A stretch of 64,000 nt of DNA from Treponema sp. (GTDB taxonomy: Bacteria; Spirochaetota; Spirochaetia; Treponematales; Breznakiellaceae). The position numbers and the translations under genes were made by a program. Shown here in pieces: positions 17,112 through 27,700 of this stretch (the first letter of the stretch is position 1; each line of letters begins with the position of its first letter). The stretch lies in NCBI GenBank assembly GCA_031254315.1, contig JAIRUQ010000071.1, positions 1 to 64,000 on the forward strand, given 5' to 3'. The notes beneath the pieces are model-generated. The model had not been told where the DNA came from, did no database searches, and worked only from the letters and a program-made list of their open reading frames with translations.

Positions 17112-17576
17112 TCACTTTAATTGGTATAACTTCTTTTCATAATTTTCGATCAGACAGCGTTTCCCCTTTTGAATAACTGTATGCCCTTCCGCTTCAAGAC
17201 GTGTTTTTTGGCTTTCAATGCCGTCAGGGAATTTTTCGTTTAGCTGACCGTCTTTTTTTAATGTGCGCCACCACGGAGTTTCGTTTTTGCCGAATCTCTC
17301 TTCGCTGGCATGGGCGGCGATGTTTACAAAAATGCCTGCGGTCATGGGACAGGCGCAACCTGCTTTGTATTTTGCCGCCATGTGCGCCATCATGCGATCA
17401 ATGGTAATAACTTTTCCTTTAGGGATTTTTTTCATCAATTGATCGTATTCAATGGGAGCGGGAATAGCCATTGTTTTGGTTTTATGGCGTTCTATTTTTC
17501 GCGGATCATTGATTTTTACAACTTTGGGCAAGTCGCCCGAAAATTGCAGTTTTTCATTAAAAGTTTTTTTTGCCAT
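17112..17576 (-). CDS. Alkyltransferase-like (MGMT-family) DNA-binding protein
   Basis: A 154-residue protein related to the DNA-binding domain of O6-methylguanine methyltransferases: IPKGKVITIDRMMAHMA is the helical region, and PWWRTLKKDGQLN with QKTRLEAEGH is the active-site region. The acceptor cysteine of the PCHR motif is replaced by tryptophan: PWWR at residues 101-104. That is the hallmark of alkyltransferase-like proteins, which bind alkylated guanine and hand it to nucleotide excision repair rather than repairing it. The start is the ATG at 17576, with AAGGAG upstream. The N-terminal ~40 residues, rich in lysine, are an extension relative to ATLs. UvrB is encoded at 45-47 kb, so a partner pathway exists. 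Confidence 0.75.
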   Translation of the reverse strand: MAKKTFNEKLQFSGDLPKVVKINDPRKIERHKTKTMAIPAPIEYDQLMKKIPKGKVITIDRMMAHMAAKYKAGCACPMTAGIFVNIAAHASEERFGKNETPWWRTLKKDGQLNEKFPDGIESQKTRLEAEGHTVIQKGKRCLIENYEKKLYQLK

Positions 17577-17606
17577 TACTGACTCCTTTGTCAGCAAGTC
17601 ATCCGC

Positions 17607-19526
17607 TCATTTTGAAAGCAAGCGATTCAGCCGTTTAACAAAATCCGCAGGGTCGTTCAACTTTATCCCTTCCACAAGCAGAGCCTGATCGAGTAACACC
17701 CCGGCTACATCGGCAATACGATTTTCATCATCAATATTTTTTAAGCCTACGACAATCGGATGATCGCCGTTCACTTCCAGAATTGGTTTAATCTCCGTCA
17801 TTGCCGTCTGTCCCATCGCCTTGAGCATTTGTGCCATCTGTATTGAAGGATCGTTTTCGTCTGCGACAATGCAGGACGGCGAATCATGAAGTCTGCGGGA
17901 AAGTTTAACGTCTTTTACACGGTCGCCGAGAGCCTTTTTAATCTTTTCAATCACGGGCTTAGCTTCTTTTTCTGCGTCCTTGTCTTTCTTTTCACCTAAC
18001 TCTTCGTCCGCGCCCGCGCGATTTACCGCTTTGAGTTCCCAGCTTTGGCTTTCGATCTTGCCGTCTGCGCCGGGAGTTTCCTTGCGGTAACTGTGCAGGC
18101 TGGGAATAACAATGTCGTCAATGTCATCGCTCATGACAAGGACTTCGATTTCTTTTGCGCGATAGGCTTCCAGCAGGGGAGAGGAGCGAAGAGTTTTTTC
18201 ATCGCCGCCTGTGATGTAATAAATGTGCTTCTGGTCGCTTTTCATTCGGGAGACATAATCGGCAAAACTTGTCCACCCTTCGACAGAAGTGCTTTTGAAG
18301 CGTACAAGTTCTTGAATAGCGTCTCGATTACCGAAATCCTGATAAAGCCCTTCTTTTAGCGGACGGTTAAACTGAGAAACAAAAGTTTCCCACTTTTCTT
18401 TTGCTTCATCGGAGCCTGAAACGGCGTTATCTGCCATTTGTTTAAATTCGGAAAGCAGTTTTTTTACGGAAGCGTTTTTTATGTTGAGAAGAACTTTATT
18501 CTGCTGTAAAATCTCACGGCTTACGTTGAGAGGCAAATCTTCGGAATCAATCACGCCGCGCACAAAGCGCAGATATGTCGGCATCAATTCCTTGTCATCA
18601 TCAGTGATAAAAACACGTTTTACATAGAGTTTAACGCCCGGCTTATAATCGACATTGTATAAATCGAAAGGCGCTTTTTTGGGAATGTAGAACAAAGTTG
18701 AATATTCAAGAGTACCTTCGGCTTTTGTATGAATGTAGTGTAACGGCGCGTCAGTATCGTGACCTAACTGCTTGTAAAACTCGTTGTAATCCTCGTCCTT
18801 GAGTTCATTCTTCGCTCTCCGCCAAAGAGCAGTCCCGGAGTTAATTCTATCGGTTTTTGTTTTGCTCCCCTTTTCAGCACCTTTATCGTCCCACTCTTTT
18901 TCATCATAGGTGAGATAAATGGGAAACGCCACATGGTTGGAGTAACGCTTAATTATATCTTCGATTGACCAGCGGTTAGCGTATTCCGCCCCCTCATCTG
19001 TGAGGTGCAACAGCACCGTAGTCCCCTGAGTATCACGCGCCGTACTTTCAATTTCAAAACCTTCTTTGCCGTCGCTTATCCATTTCCACGCGCTGTCTTC
19101 GTTGGCTTTTCGGCTTATTACTTCAATTTTGTCTGCGACCATAAAAGCGGAATAAAATCCCACCCCGAACTGTCCGATTAAATTGGAATCTTTTTTTGCG
19201 TCCTCGGCGAGTTTTTCAAGAAACGCTTTCGTACCGGAACGGGCGATAGTTCCCAGCGAGTCAATCAAGTCCGCTTCGTTCATGCCGATTCCATTGTCGG
19301 AAACCGTCAAAGTTTTCGCGTCTTTGTTGAACGAAATATCAACGCGCGGATCAAAGTTGATATTTTTGTAGACTTCGTCCGCAACGGTCAGGTACTTGAG
19401 CTTGTCCAGAGCGTCGGAGGCATTTGAGACAAGCTCCCGAAGAAAAATCTCCCGGTTGGAATAAAGCGAGTGAATGATAAGATGCAGAAGGCGGCTGACC
19501 TCAGTTTGAAATTGGTGTTGTGCCAT
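17607..19526 (-). CDS. htpG: Hsp90-family chaperone HtpG
   Basis: An ATP-driven cytoplasmic chaperone dimer of 639 residues, normal for the family. The GHKL ATP site is complete: the EFL/RELVSNASDALDKL N-box, VSDNGIGM, GTIARSGTK and GQFGVGFYSAFMVA. The middle domain contains the GVIDSEDLPLNVSREILQ signature and a catalytic arginine region. The acidic linker and C-terminal dimerisation domain follow. The ATG is preceded by AAGGAGCC. The divergent MFS gene starts 65 bases beyond, so the two promoters share a short gap. Confidence 0.97.
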   Translation of the reverse strand: MAQHQFQTEVSRLLHLIIHSLYSNREIFLRELVSNASDALDKLKYLTVADEVYKNINFDPRVDISFNKDAKTLTVSDNGIGMNEADLIDSLGTIARSGTKAFLEKLAEDAKKDSNLIGQFGVGFYSAFMVADKIEVISRKANEDSAWKWISDGKEGFEIESTARDTQGTTVLLHLTDEGAEYANRWSIEDIIKRYSNHVAFPIYLTYDEKEWDDKGAEKGSKTKTDRINSGTALWRRAKNELKDEDYNEFYKQLGHDTDAPLHYIHTKAEGTLEYSTLFYIPKKAPFDLYNVDYKPGVKLYVKRVFITDDDKELMPTYLRFVRGVIDSEDLPLNVSREILQQNKVLLNIKNASVKKLLSEFKQMADNAVSGSDEAKEKWETFVSQFNRPLKEGLYQDFGNRDAIQELVRFKSTSVEGWTSFADYVSRMKSDQKHIYYITGGDEKTLRSSPLLEAYRAKEIEVLVMSDDIDDIVIPSLHSYRKETPGADGKIESQSWELKAVNRAGADEELGEKKDKDAEKEAKPVIEKIKKALGDRVKDVKLSRRLHDSPSCIVADENDPSIQMAQMLKAMGQTAMTEIKPILEVNGDHPIVVGLKNIDDENRIADVAGVLLDQALLVEGIKLNDPADFVKRLNRLLSK

Positions 19527-19590
19527 GTTGGCTCCTTATAGAATAATTAGTTATTTTGTTGTAATCTTAAAATATCAAAAAGGCGGGAAA

Positions 19591-20754
19591 ATGTCAAATA
19601 TAATTCTTTTGGGGCTGGTCAGCCTCTTTACCGACATAAGCACTCAGATGGTGTACCCCATTCTGCCGCTGTATCTTTCGGCAGTGATGGGCGCGGGACC
19701 GGCGATTATCGGGATAATTGAAGGAATTGCCGAAAGTCTTGCCAGCATTGTTAAACTTTTTTCTGGAATTGCCGCAGATAAATACGGAAATAAAAAACAC
19801 CTCGCCATTTTTGGTTATGCTTCGTCCACGATAAATAAAATTATCATTTTATTCGCAAGCACATGGACAGGCGTTTTAATCGCCAGAATTATTGACCGTT
19901 TTGGCAAGGGCATACGCACCGCTCCCAGAGACGCGATAATTGCGGAGTCCGCCGAAAAATCGAAGCTGGGCAAGGCTTATGGTCTTCACAAGGGAATGGA
20001 TTTGCTTGGAACAGCCATCGGCATTTTTCTTGCGTGGCTAATTCTCGCAAGCACGGTAAACAGCGACAATCAATACAAAACTATTTTTCTCTATTCCCTC
20101 ATTCCTGCGTTTATAGGGCTTGTCTTTTTATTTTTTATCAAAGAGAAAAAGCAGGAAGTCGTCAAAAAGAAAATTGAATTTAACTGGAAAAATCTTGATA
20201 CAAGACTGAAATTATTTATGGTTTTCATTTTTTTATTCACGCTTGGCAATTCATCTAACGCTTTTATTTTGTTACGCGCCTACGATGCAGGTTTCTCAGC
20301 GCAAAACGCGATACTTCTTTACTTTTTATTTAACATGACAGGCTCCCTTCTTTCCTACCCAGCCGGAATTTTATCTGACAAAATCGGCAGGAAGAAAATC
20401 CTATGCGCCGGATATTTTCTGTACGGTCTTGTGTATCTTGGGATTGGCTTACTTACAAGCAGTGCGGCATTTATCGCGTTATTTGTTATTTACGGATTTT
20501 ACACCGCTCTTACCACCGGCGTTGAACGCGCGCTGATTGTTGATCTAGTGCCGCCGGAGCACAAAGCCGGAGCGTTGGGTCTTCACGCCGCCATTGTAGG
20601 GATAGGACTCCTGCCTGCTTCAGTTATCGCGGGGTTTTTATGGTCGTGGCTTGGACCTTCAGCGCCTTTCATTTTCGGCGGCGTGCTGGGGTTCATCACT
20701 TGTATCGGCGTGTCTGTTATTTTGAGCGTTAGGAGGAAAGAGGAGGGAGAGTGA
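19591..20754 (+). CDS. Major facilitator superfamily transporter
   Basis: A 387-residue inner-membrane carrier with about twelve hydrophobic segments. The MFS motif A-like loop is seen between helices 2 and 3 (SGIAADKYGNKKHLAIFG) and again in the second half (AGILSDKIGRKKILCAGY), showing the usual two six-helix repeats. The segment RIIDRFGKGIRTAPRDAIIAES is characteristic of a subgroup of bacterial MFS proteins with unassigned substrate. The start is the ATG at 19591 after AGGCGGG; a longer in-frame ORF to 19525 overlaps the divergent htpG start. Substrate cannot be inferred. Confidence 0.88.
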   Translation: MSNIILLGLVSLFTDISTQMVYPILPLYLSAVMGAGPAIIGIIEGIAESLASIVKLFSGIAADKYGNKKHLAIFGYASSTINKIIILFASTWTGVLIARIIDRFGKGIRTAPRDAIIAESAEKSKLGKAYGLHKGMDLLGTAIGIFLAWLILASTVNSDNQYKTIFLYSLIPAFIGLVFLFFIKEKKQEVVKKKIEFNWKNLDTRLKLFMVFIFLFTLGNSSNAFILLRAYDAGFSAQNAILLYFLFNMTGSLLSYPAGILSDKIGRKKILCAGYFLYGLVYLGIGLLTSSAAFIALFVIYGFYTALTTGVERALIVDLVPPEHKAGALGLHAAIVGIGLLPASVIAGFLWSWLGPSAPFIFGGVLGFITCIGVSVILSVRRKEEGE

Positions 20755-20826
20755 GTATTTAGATGCCATTCTTCACAATTGTATGTTTTTAGGTGGATTA
20801 CAGTGTATCAAAAATAGTTTGGAAAT

Positions 20827-20861
20827 TTGGTTAATTCTTTTCATAATAAAGAATTAACCAA
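20827..20861. repeat. Perfect 14-bp inverted repeat
   Basis: TTGGTTAATTCTTT (20827-20840) and its exact reverse complement (20848-20861) enclose a 7-base loop. It lies in the convergent gap between the MFS gene and the RecD-like gene. There is no adjoining T-run on either strand, so it is more likely an mRNA 3'-end stabiliser or a protein-binding site than a classic terminator. The rest of 20755-21047 is AT-rich with no gene. Confidence 0.6.
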
Positions 20862-21047
20862 AGAAAGAACGATGCTTTAGATATTTGAAAAATACATAGG
20901 TTTTTAAGATATAAAAAAATATGACAAGTGTCTGATAATTCCTATACTACCTAAGATAGATCAAGTCTTATGTTCATACCATGTGATATTGTGTGTTTTA
21001 CATGAATATTTTATGTGCCCATTATAAGCAGAATTGTCATTTGTATA

Positions 21048-24000
21048 TTATATTGTTTCTATTATAGACTGAATTTTTTGCGAGTTAATTGCGCCGGATA
21101 ATTCATCTTGGGAAATTTTCAATAATCCGTTTTCAATCGTTATTCCATTTTCCGCATATATTTGTTTTTTACGCTCCCAGTCCTTGCGGTATCCATAATC
21201 CCCTAACATCCCGAGGTGTTCCCAATATATTGTTTCTCTATTGGGTTTCTTTATCGTGAAATCGGGAAGAATTTTTTCACCGTTTTGAAACACTAGTAGC
21301 CTTTCATAGGCATAAGTCACCTTCTCCCGGTATAGTGCGTCTGCAACAATTACTTCCGATTTGGAGCGTACCCGTTCTCCTGCAAGCGTTATGTGGATGA
21401 GTTTGCTGTCATACCAACCTGATTTCAATTCTTTAAAAACTGGTTCTATAAATAGGTTTGTTTTTCTGTGGGCAAGATCGGAATACTCCGGATCGGCATA
21501 TTTCTTTAATTCGGTCGGCTGTTTATTGTAAACAATATATATTTTTTCGCTTTGACGGGTAAATGCGGTATAAAGCAATTCTCGTACGACAAACGGATCT
21601 ATTCCGCGCTCAGGTTCAACGAGAACAAATATTGTCATCTTGAAACCCGACCCCTGCGCCTTGTGCGTTGTTAAAGCATAAGCGAGTTCAGGGGCTAAAT
21701 CACTCTCTGTAATGCCGCTTTTATAGTAATATTTCTTTTCATTTTGGGAAGAAAAAATGACCATATGACTTTTATCATATATTCCGCAAACTAATCCTAT
21801 TTCTCCGTTTGCAAGATAACCATCATGTTTTTCCTGATTTTTTACGTTAATAACTTTCTCACCATAAGCTATAGCGTCTATTCCCAGCGGATGTTTTGTT
21901 GAGCGGCGCTTATGTTTACCCTTATAATAATCTTTAGGACGATACTTTAATTGTATTTGTTTATTTAAGGTACGCGAACCTGTCGTTTCATTATTTTTGT
22001 ACGGCGTAAGGATTTGCCAGTCTTCAACAGCTTTTGCATTTTCAAAGCTAATCCATCCATCATCATTGACAATACCGCCAAGCGATAAATCAAAGCTTTC
22101 TATGTCATTGATTTCTTCTTCTTTTTCGAGAATATTAAAAATTATTTGCGGCAAAGTTGAAATGTCTTCACACTTCATGAATTCTACATTCTCGGAATCT
22201 CTCTCAATCTGCTCAAATATATCATCACTTACCTGTGCTGCCCAATCCTCTGTGAAAAGCTTGCTTAATTCAACATCAAGCCTCTGCTTACTTGAATCAT
22301 TCTTTTTTTGCCTGTTAGTTATAAGTAAATTGGCATAATGTAATTGCCCTTTTTTTTCACACAATTTTTGTACCAGTTCGTAAAACGGCTTCCCTGTACC
22401 TATTGGAGGTAACTGATTCGGGTCTCCGACAAAAATTACACGTTTAGCGTCGGATACCGCTTCCACTAAAGCTCCTAACATTTCCTCAGTAAGCATGGAA
22501 CACTCGTCTATGATTATGGTATCGGGAATTTTATTATCTTTCTTTCCAGAAAGATAATATGACCATGTATGGGCATCGCAGTGATCCGTTTCTTTTAAAT
22601 ATTGGAAGAGTGTCTGCGGTTTATGTTTTATGTCCTGTTCATTCAACTTTGTACTCAAAACAACCCTTGCCTTTCCTGTCGGCGCTAACACAAGGATACG
22701 GCCGCGTTGGATTGCCTCATTCATACACAACGCAACAAGCGTAGTTGTCTTGCCTGTACCCGCTCCGCCTGTCAAGACGGATACTTGCGCCTGCGCCATC
22801 TTCCTTATTGCCTTGATTTTTTCATCACGGGCGGCGTTTTCACGTTCATCATCAGAAGGCTTTTCCGAACTAAGGGCTTTCTTGAGATGCTCCTCCCAAT
22901 TATCATCAACTTCGTTTGATTTTTCCAAACGTCTGTCTATGAATTGGTGAATTACATCATCAATTTTATCAATTCGTTTGAGTTTTAGGGCTGTCTCGGT
23001 ACTTTCAACATTATCTTCAGATATTGTTGATACCTCAAATTGAATAAACACATCTTTGAATTCGTCTTTTAACCGCTTTATAGTTACAAGGCGAATACTT
23101 GTTTCGATTTCTTGAACATCAGAACGGAATTTACAGACAGCTTCTACTACATCATTTATTAACATCAAACTGCTACCATGTTTTGCTTCACGTTCAAGAA
23201 CAGACAAAATAATTGCACGCAATCTCCGTTTGTCATCAGGGTCATGTACTTGATTTGCTTTGTCGCTTTCAGGTATTTGCTCCAAAACATATTCAGGCGG
23301 AAAAATAGAAATATCTATTTTCCCTATGCCAATCTGATACCGCTGTTCCAGCATATATGTCTTTTCGTACAAGATATACGGATTGTCCACAATATCAGTA
23401 GAGTAGTCTTTCTTATGTATATCCGTTAGCTGATTTGCATACTTTAGCATTTTGTTTGTGCGTAAAGTATCATCCAATAGCAATGCCGCTTGCTCCGTAG
23501 TTAACGAGATGCGGGATAAAAGTTTTAAAAATTCCTTCTTTTCGTTAATTTCATAATCCAAGTCTTCGATTATCGTTCCCGTGATTTCTAAAGCAATTTT
23601 TTTCATTTCGATCGGGAAAATTGTATGAATATTCTTTATCCCGACAATTAAATTCTCCCAAAGTTCCGTATCTTTGTAGGCAGTTCTTAACGCATTCGCT
23701 ACATCAAATCCATATGGAACACCTAATGCTGATAAAACAGCACCTAATCCCGGGTACACCCCTCTGTCTTCCCAAGCCGCCTTTAACTGTTTTTTACACC
23801 AAGAGATGCAATCATCCCAACTTTTTCCCTTACCAAAACTGAGTTTTATTTCTTTGTATTTACGCAATACTTGAATAATACTGTTCAAAGTGAGAATAAG
23901 GGCATCACTTGAAATGTGTTCTGTCGCATAAGAAAATTCGTTATAATATTCTTCCGGTGCGATAACAATCAAATCTTCAGGATCTTGATCCGGATGATCC

Positions 24001-24734
24001 CTCAAATATGCTTGAATCTCTTTAAACGGAAATAGAAATCCGTTGTTTCTATCAGTACGTATTGTATGGCCTATCTGCCGCTCCCATAAAAATGCTCTCA
24101 TTTTTTCTGTACCGTCATATGATTCGGAGCCATTGTACTCCTGCAATTTTCCGATAGAACTTATGAAACCTATTCCTGTTATTATCCTCCCAGGGCTCTC
24201 AATAAATGGAACAGCTTTTGCATACGCGACAACAAGGGATTTGTTTAAGATTATATCTCGGTAAAAATATTCGAATATATGTTTTTGATTTATACCGTTG
24301 GATATCCAGTTACCGCTTCCGACATCAATTTCCAAATTCGGTTTGTACTGAGTGAAATAGCGATCATTGGGGGAATCGTCAGAATCGTCCTTTAGTGTCC
24401 ACTTGTATGGTGTCCCAACAAAAGAATATGCTTTAATATGTAAATCCGTCTTACTAATATGATCGAAATGTTTGTCATAATTATATGGGTGCGAACGGGT
24501 AACACAAACTTCGTGATCGGACATAAACATACCCGATTCTGTTATACACGGGGGTATAAATTCACTATCCGACTCGACTATACATCCCGCACAGTCCCGT
24601 TCTGCTAAATCATCTTTCTCTTTGGCTATATTCTTCAGCACCCGACAGGACTGATTTCTATCGGGTTTATTGCATACTGAACCATTCCAATTATTATCAT
24701 GCCAAGGTACTCGTATTGATAGATGCTGTGTCAT
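21048..24734 (-). CDS. RecD-like superfamily 1 helicase with C-terminal nuclease-like domain
   Basis: A 1228-residue protein, third gene of a three-gene operon. The N-terminus starts HLSIRVPWHDNNWNGSVC and is cysteine-, tryptophan- and histidine-rich; its role is unknown. A RecD-type helicase core follows, with Walker A TGGAGTGKTTTL near residue 658, Walker B IIIDECSML, VGDPNQLPPIG, ALTTHKAQGSGF and YTAFTRQSEKIYIVY. The last ~150 residues (RSKSEVIVADAL, LPDFTI near 1157 and WEHLG near 1172) look like a PD-(D/E)XK nuclease fold. The start overlaps the end of the GHKL gene by 38 bases and has its own GGAGG. It is probably a DNA-unwinding and cutting effector. Confidence 0.82.
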   Translation of the reverse strand: MTQHLSIRVPWHDNNWNGSVCNKPDRNQSCRVLKNIAKEKDDLAERDCAGCIVESDSEFIPPCITESGMFMSDHEVCVTRSHPYNYDKHFDHISKTDLHIKAYSFVGTPYKWTLKDDSDDSPNDRYFTQYKPNLEIDVGSGNWISNGINQKHIFEYFYRDIILNKSLVVAYAKAVPFIESPGRIITGIGFISSIGKLQEYNGSESYDGTEKMRAFLWERQIGHTIRTDRNNGFLFPFKEIQAYLRDHPDQDPEDLIVIAPEEYYNEFSYATEHISSDALILTLNSIIQVLRKYKEIKLSFGKGKSWDDCISWCKKQLKAAWEDRGVYPGLGAVLSALGVPYGFDVANALRTAYKDTELWENLIVGIKNIHTIFPIEMKKIALEITGTIIEDLDYEINEKKEFLKLLSRISLTTEQAALLLDDTLRTNKMLKYANQLTDIHKKDYSTDIVDNPYILYEKTYMLEQRYQIGIGKIDISIFPPEYVLEQIPESDKANQVHDPDDKRRLRAIILSVLEREAKHGSSLMLINDVVEAVCKFRSDVQEIETSIRLVTIKRLKDEFKDVFIQFEVSTISEDNVESTETALKLKRIDKIDDVIHQFIDRRLEKSNEVDDNWEEHLKKALSSEKPSDDERENAARDEKIKAIRKMAQAQVSVLTGGAGTGKTTTLVALCMNEAIQRGRILVLAPTGKARVVLSTKLNEQDIKHKPQTLFQYLKETDHCDAHTWSYYLSGKKDNKIPDTIIIDECSMLTEEMLGALVEAVSDAKRVIFVGDPNQLPPIGTGKPFYELVQKLCEKKGQLHYANLLITNRQKKNDSSKQRLDVELSKLFTEDWAAQVSDDIFEQIERDSENVEFMKCEDISTLPQIIFNILEKEEEINDIESFDLSLGGIVNDDGWISFENAKAVEDWQILTPYKNNETTGSRTLNKQIQLKYRPKDYYKGKHKRRSTKHPLGIDAIAYGEKVINVKNQEKHDGYLANGEIGLVCGIYDKSHMVIFSSQNEKKYYYKSGITESDLAPELAYALTTHKAQGSGFKMTIFVLVEPERGIDPFVVRELLYTAFTRQSEKIYIVYNKQPTELKKYADPEYSDLAHRKTNLFIEPVFKELKSGWYDSKLIHITLAGERVRSKSEVIVADALYREKVTYAYERLLVFQNGEKILPDFTIKKPNRETIYWEHLGMLGDYGYRKDWERKKQIYAENGITIENGLLKISQDELSGAINSQKIQSIIETI

Positions 24735-27700
24735 TATTTTCCTCCATTTTTTCGAGAATGATTTTTATTTCGGCGAGGTGTTTTTGTGTAAAATATATGT
24801 CTATATTATCAGTCAATTTCACTTCGCTATCACCATAGTGGGAATTTATCAGCGCTTGTTTAAAAGTCGACATTATTGCCGGATTGTTCCTTAATTGCCG
24901 ATATTCAGCCGCGCAATTCGGACAAAGCGATAAATACATCTGCTCTAATTCCTTTCGGGGATTAAGATAAAGGAACATTTCAGCTATTTCCCAATGTCCT
25001 TTGACATTATGACATTTTTGACAAAATCCACCATAGCGATACTCGGTATTCTCTCTATCGCCGCCGCCGCTTATTCTTACGCTTCTGGTTACATCTGCAA
25101 ATTCTACATATTTGGCATCACAGAACGTCTTAATAGTACTTTCAGTGAATCTATTGATATCCACAGGGATATCTTCTGTTGGCCATTCATCATTGTTAGC
25201 AGCCGTTGGGTCATATTCCTCAACTCTCGGTGCCAAATATTCAAGTATTTTTCGCATTTGTTCTTCTGATAAATTGCTTAGTTTATCAATAATATCATCG
25301 GTTGGGTCTTCTTTGAAACCAAGAATTTTATATATTTTCGAATATCTGTCGATTTCACCGTACAAAGTCGCATCAAGTTCTTTTCGGGTTATATAACTGG
25401 CTTTCACAAAATTTCCATTACTACTATATAACCATTTTTGTAATTTGATTATCTTTAGTAAATCGCTTTCATCGGGAATACGGTCTTGTCTGCTTACCCC
25501 ACGAAGATAAACGCCTTTCAAATTGTTTTCCACTTTTTTCAGCATTCTAAATAACAATGCGGATTTTGATTTTTCCCCATTAGTTATACGGCTCAAAACA
25601 TCATAAATATAATCGAAGTTAAGCCATTTTTTAAAACTACCGTTGTTTGTACATGATGCGTTACCTTCATACCAATTATCTTTACCAAAATTTACTACTG
25701 TGTTCTTTACACCCAATTTGCTTAACACTTGCAAATCTATTTTTGTAATGCCATTGTTAACATAGAATTCTTCATCAAGAATGCCAATATTGCATGATAC
25801 TCCAGAGAAGTATTCCATTATTGAAATATCTAATACTGAATCAATACCGCAATAGAGTTGTCCTGAAGAACAAGTACCCAGATATACTTTATCATCATCT
25901 GTTGTGAAATATCTTAAAAATATTTTATTTCTAAATTCATCAACAGCATTTGCATGACTTTCTTCTTTCAGAAATTTTATCGCACGCTTTAGTTGCGATA
26001 TTTCTTCTTTTTCGCTAATCTTCTCGTCATTAGACCTACTTGTTAATTCCCCTATGAGATAATCATATCCTTCAGGTTCGACAATGTTCATTGCGTCCAG
26101 AAACTCTTGACATTCTCTGACAATAAATTCATCAACAAAATTAAAATCTCTAATAGCTTTACTTGCGTTTTTTGGGTATACAAACACTTTTTGCGTATAC
26201 GTCCGCTTGCTTCTATCATAGGTATAGGATTCCACAAATTCATCTGATTTGGTCTTAATCATCGGTACAGTCGAAAATTCTTGTCCTTTACCCAACTTGC
26301 CCCTTTGTTCTTTCAAGAGATATTCATAAAATGAAACAAGCCATTTATTATCGATCTGCTTCAGAAAATTTGTATTATTGCGTAAAAGTGCAGGAAGTTC
26401 ATCTGCACCTGTTTCTTTCACTAAAAATTGTTTTGTCAGTACATTATGTAATTCAGCAAGATCTGGAGCAGTTGCAGTAAAATAGGTTGGTAACCATTTG
26501 GCTTTTTGATTTCCCACCAAAGAACATAGTTTTTCGTCACTGAACAAATCTGCTATTTTTTCTCCACGAACGATATGGGCATTTTCCCGAGTGACATAAT
26601 CATCTTCGTTAATGGTGAGTAAAAGGCGTTCTTCATTTATTAATGTTATCACTTTTTTGTGTAAACTTTGAAGAAAGCCATAATTTTTATTATTATCAAG
26701 GGGAAGAAAATTGAGAAATTTCAGTGTAAGCCATTTTCGGTCACGAATGTCAAGAATTGCATCATGCAATAGAGCGGCTAGTTCATCGCTTAAGTAAAAG
26801 TTTTCTTCCGTACCAGGTATGCCACCGCGATTGGGAGTTGTTCCATAAGGGGCTTGTACAACAAAATTGACATTACTCGCTGTATCCGTTGGAAAATAAA
26901 CGCAAATATTTTTTTCGGGGGCAAAAGAAAAAACAGGTACACCGTCCTTGCCCCATTCACAGGCAAAAGCAATATTTATGTCTTTTTTGTAACAGGTAGG
27001 TCTGGAATACATCAGGTAACTTACATCATCAATATCGTTTTCACCAATTCCTGTAATTCTAAAACAATTTTCGCCAATTTTTTTCTTTTCCAATAAATAA
27101 GTACCGTTACAATTCAATTCTCCAGAGATTTCAGTTACAGAATACGATATTTCCTCAATATTTCTCATAAACAGTAAAACCGAAGTCCCTAATTTTCTTA
27201 ACCTTTTACTAAGGTTTTCGTGAAGGGCTTCAATTGTTTTATAGCCAGAAAAATCTTCGCTGACGCAAAGAGGAAAGATGTATTTTGTCGTATATTCATC
27301 AGGAAGGTTAATGTCGTCCTCGCTTTTTCCCAGTGGACTTAAATAGCGAAAGTCTTCAATTTTGTACGCAAAACCCGGTAAGTACTCTTTTTTTTGTTCT
27401 TTGTAATGGCTCGGCTCACAAATCAGGAAAACTGTCTTGCAAATGCCAAATACTGATTTAAAGCCGACCCCGAATTTGCCAATTGCATTAACTTCTTCAA
27501 TTTTAGTTGTCAAGGCAACGCTTCTTATACTTGTCAGATTGGCTTGTGTGAACGGTTCGCCGTTATGAAGCACTTCAAGTCTGTCCGGAAACATGGTAAA
27601 ACTGACCTTGGTCGCTTTACAATCTTCGGCATTTTGAAGCAGTTCATATATAAAGTGCGCTTTGTCCGTATATAACTGAATTATTGTTTTGGTTGCACGA

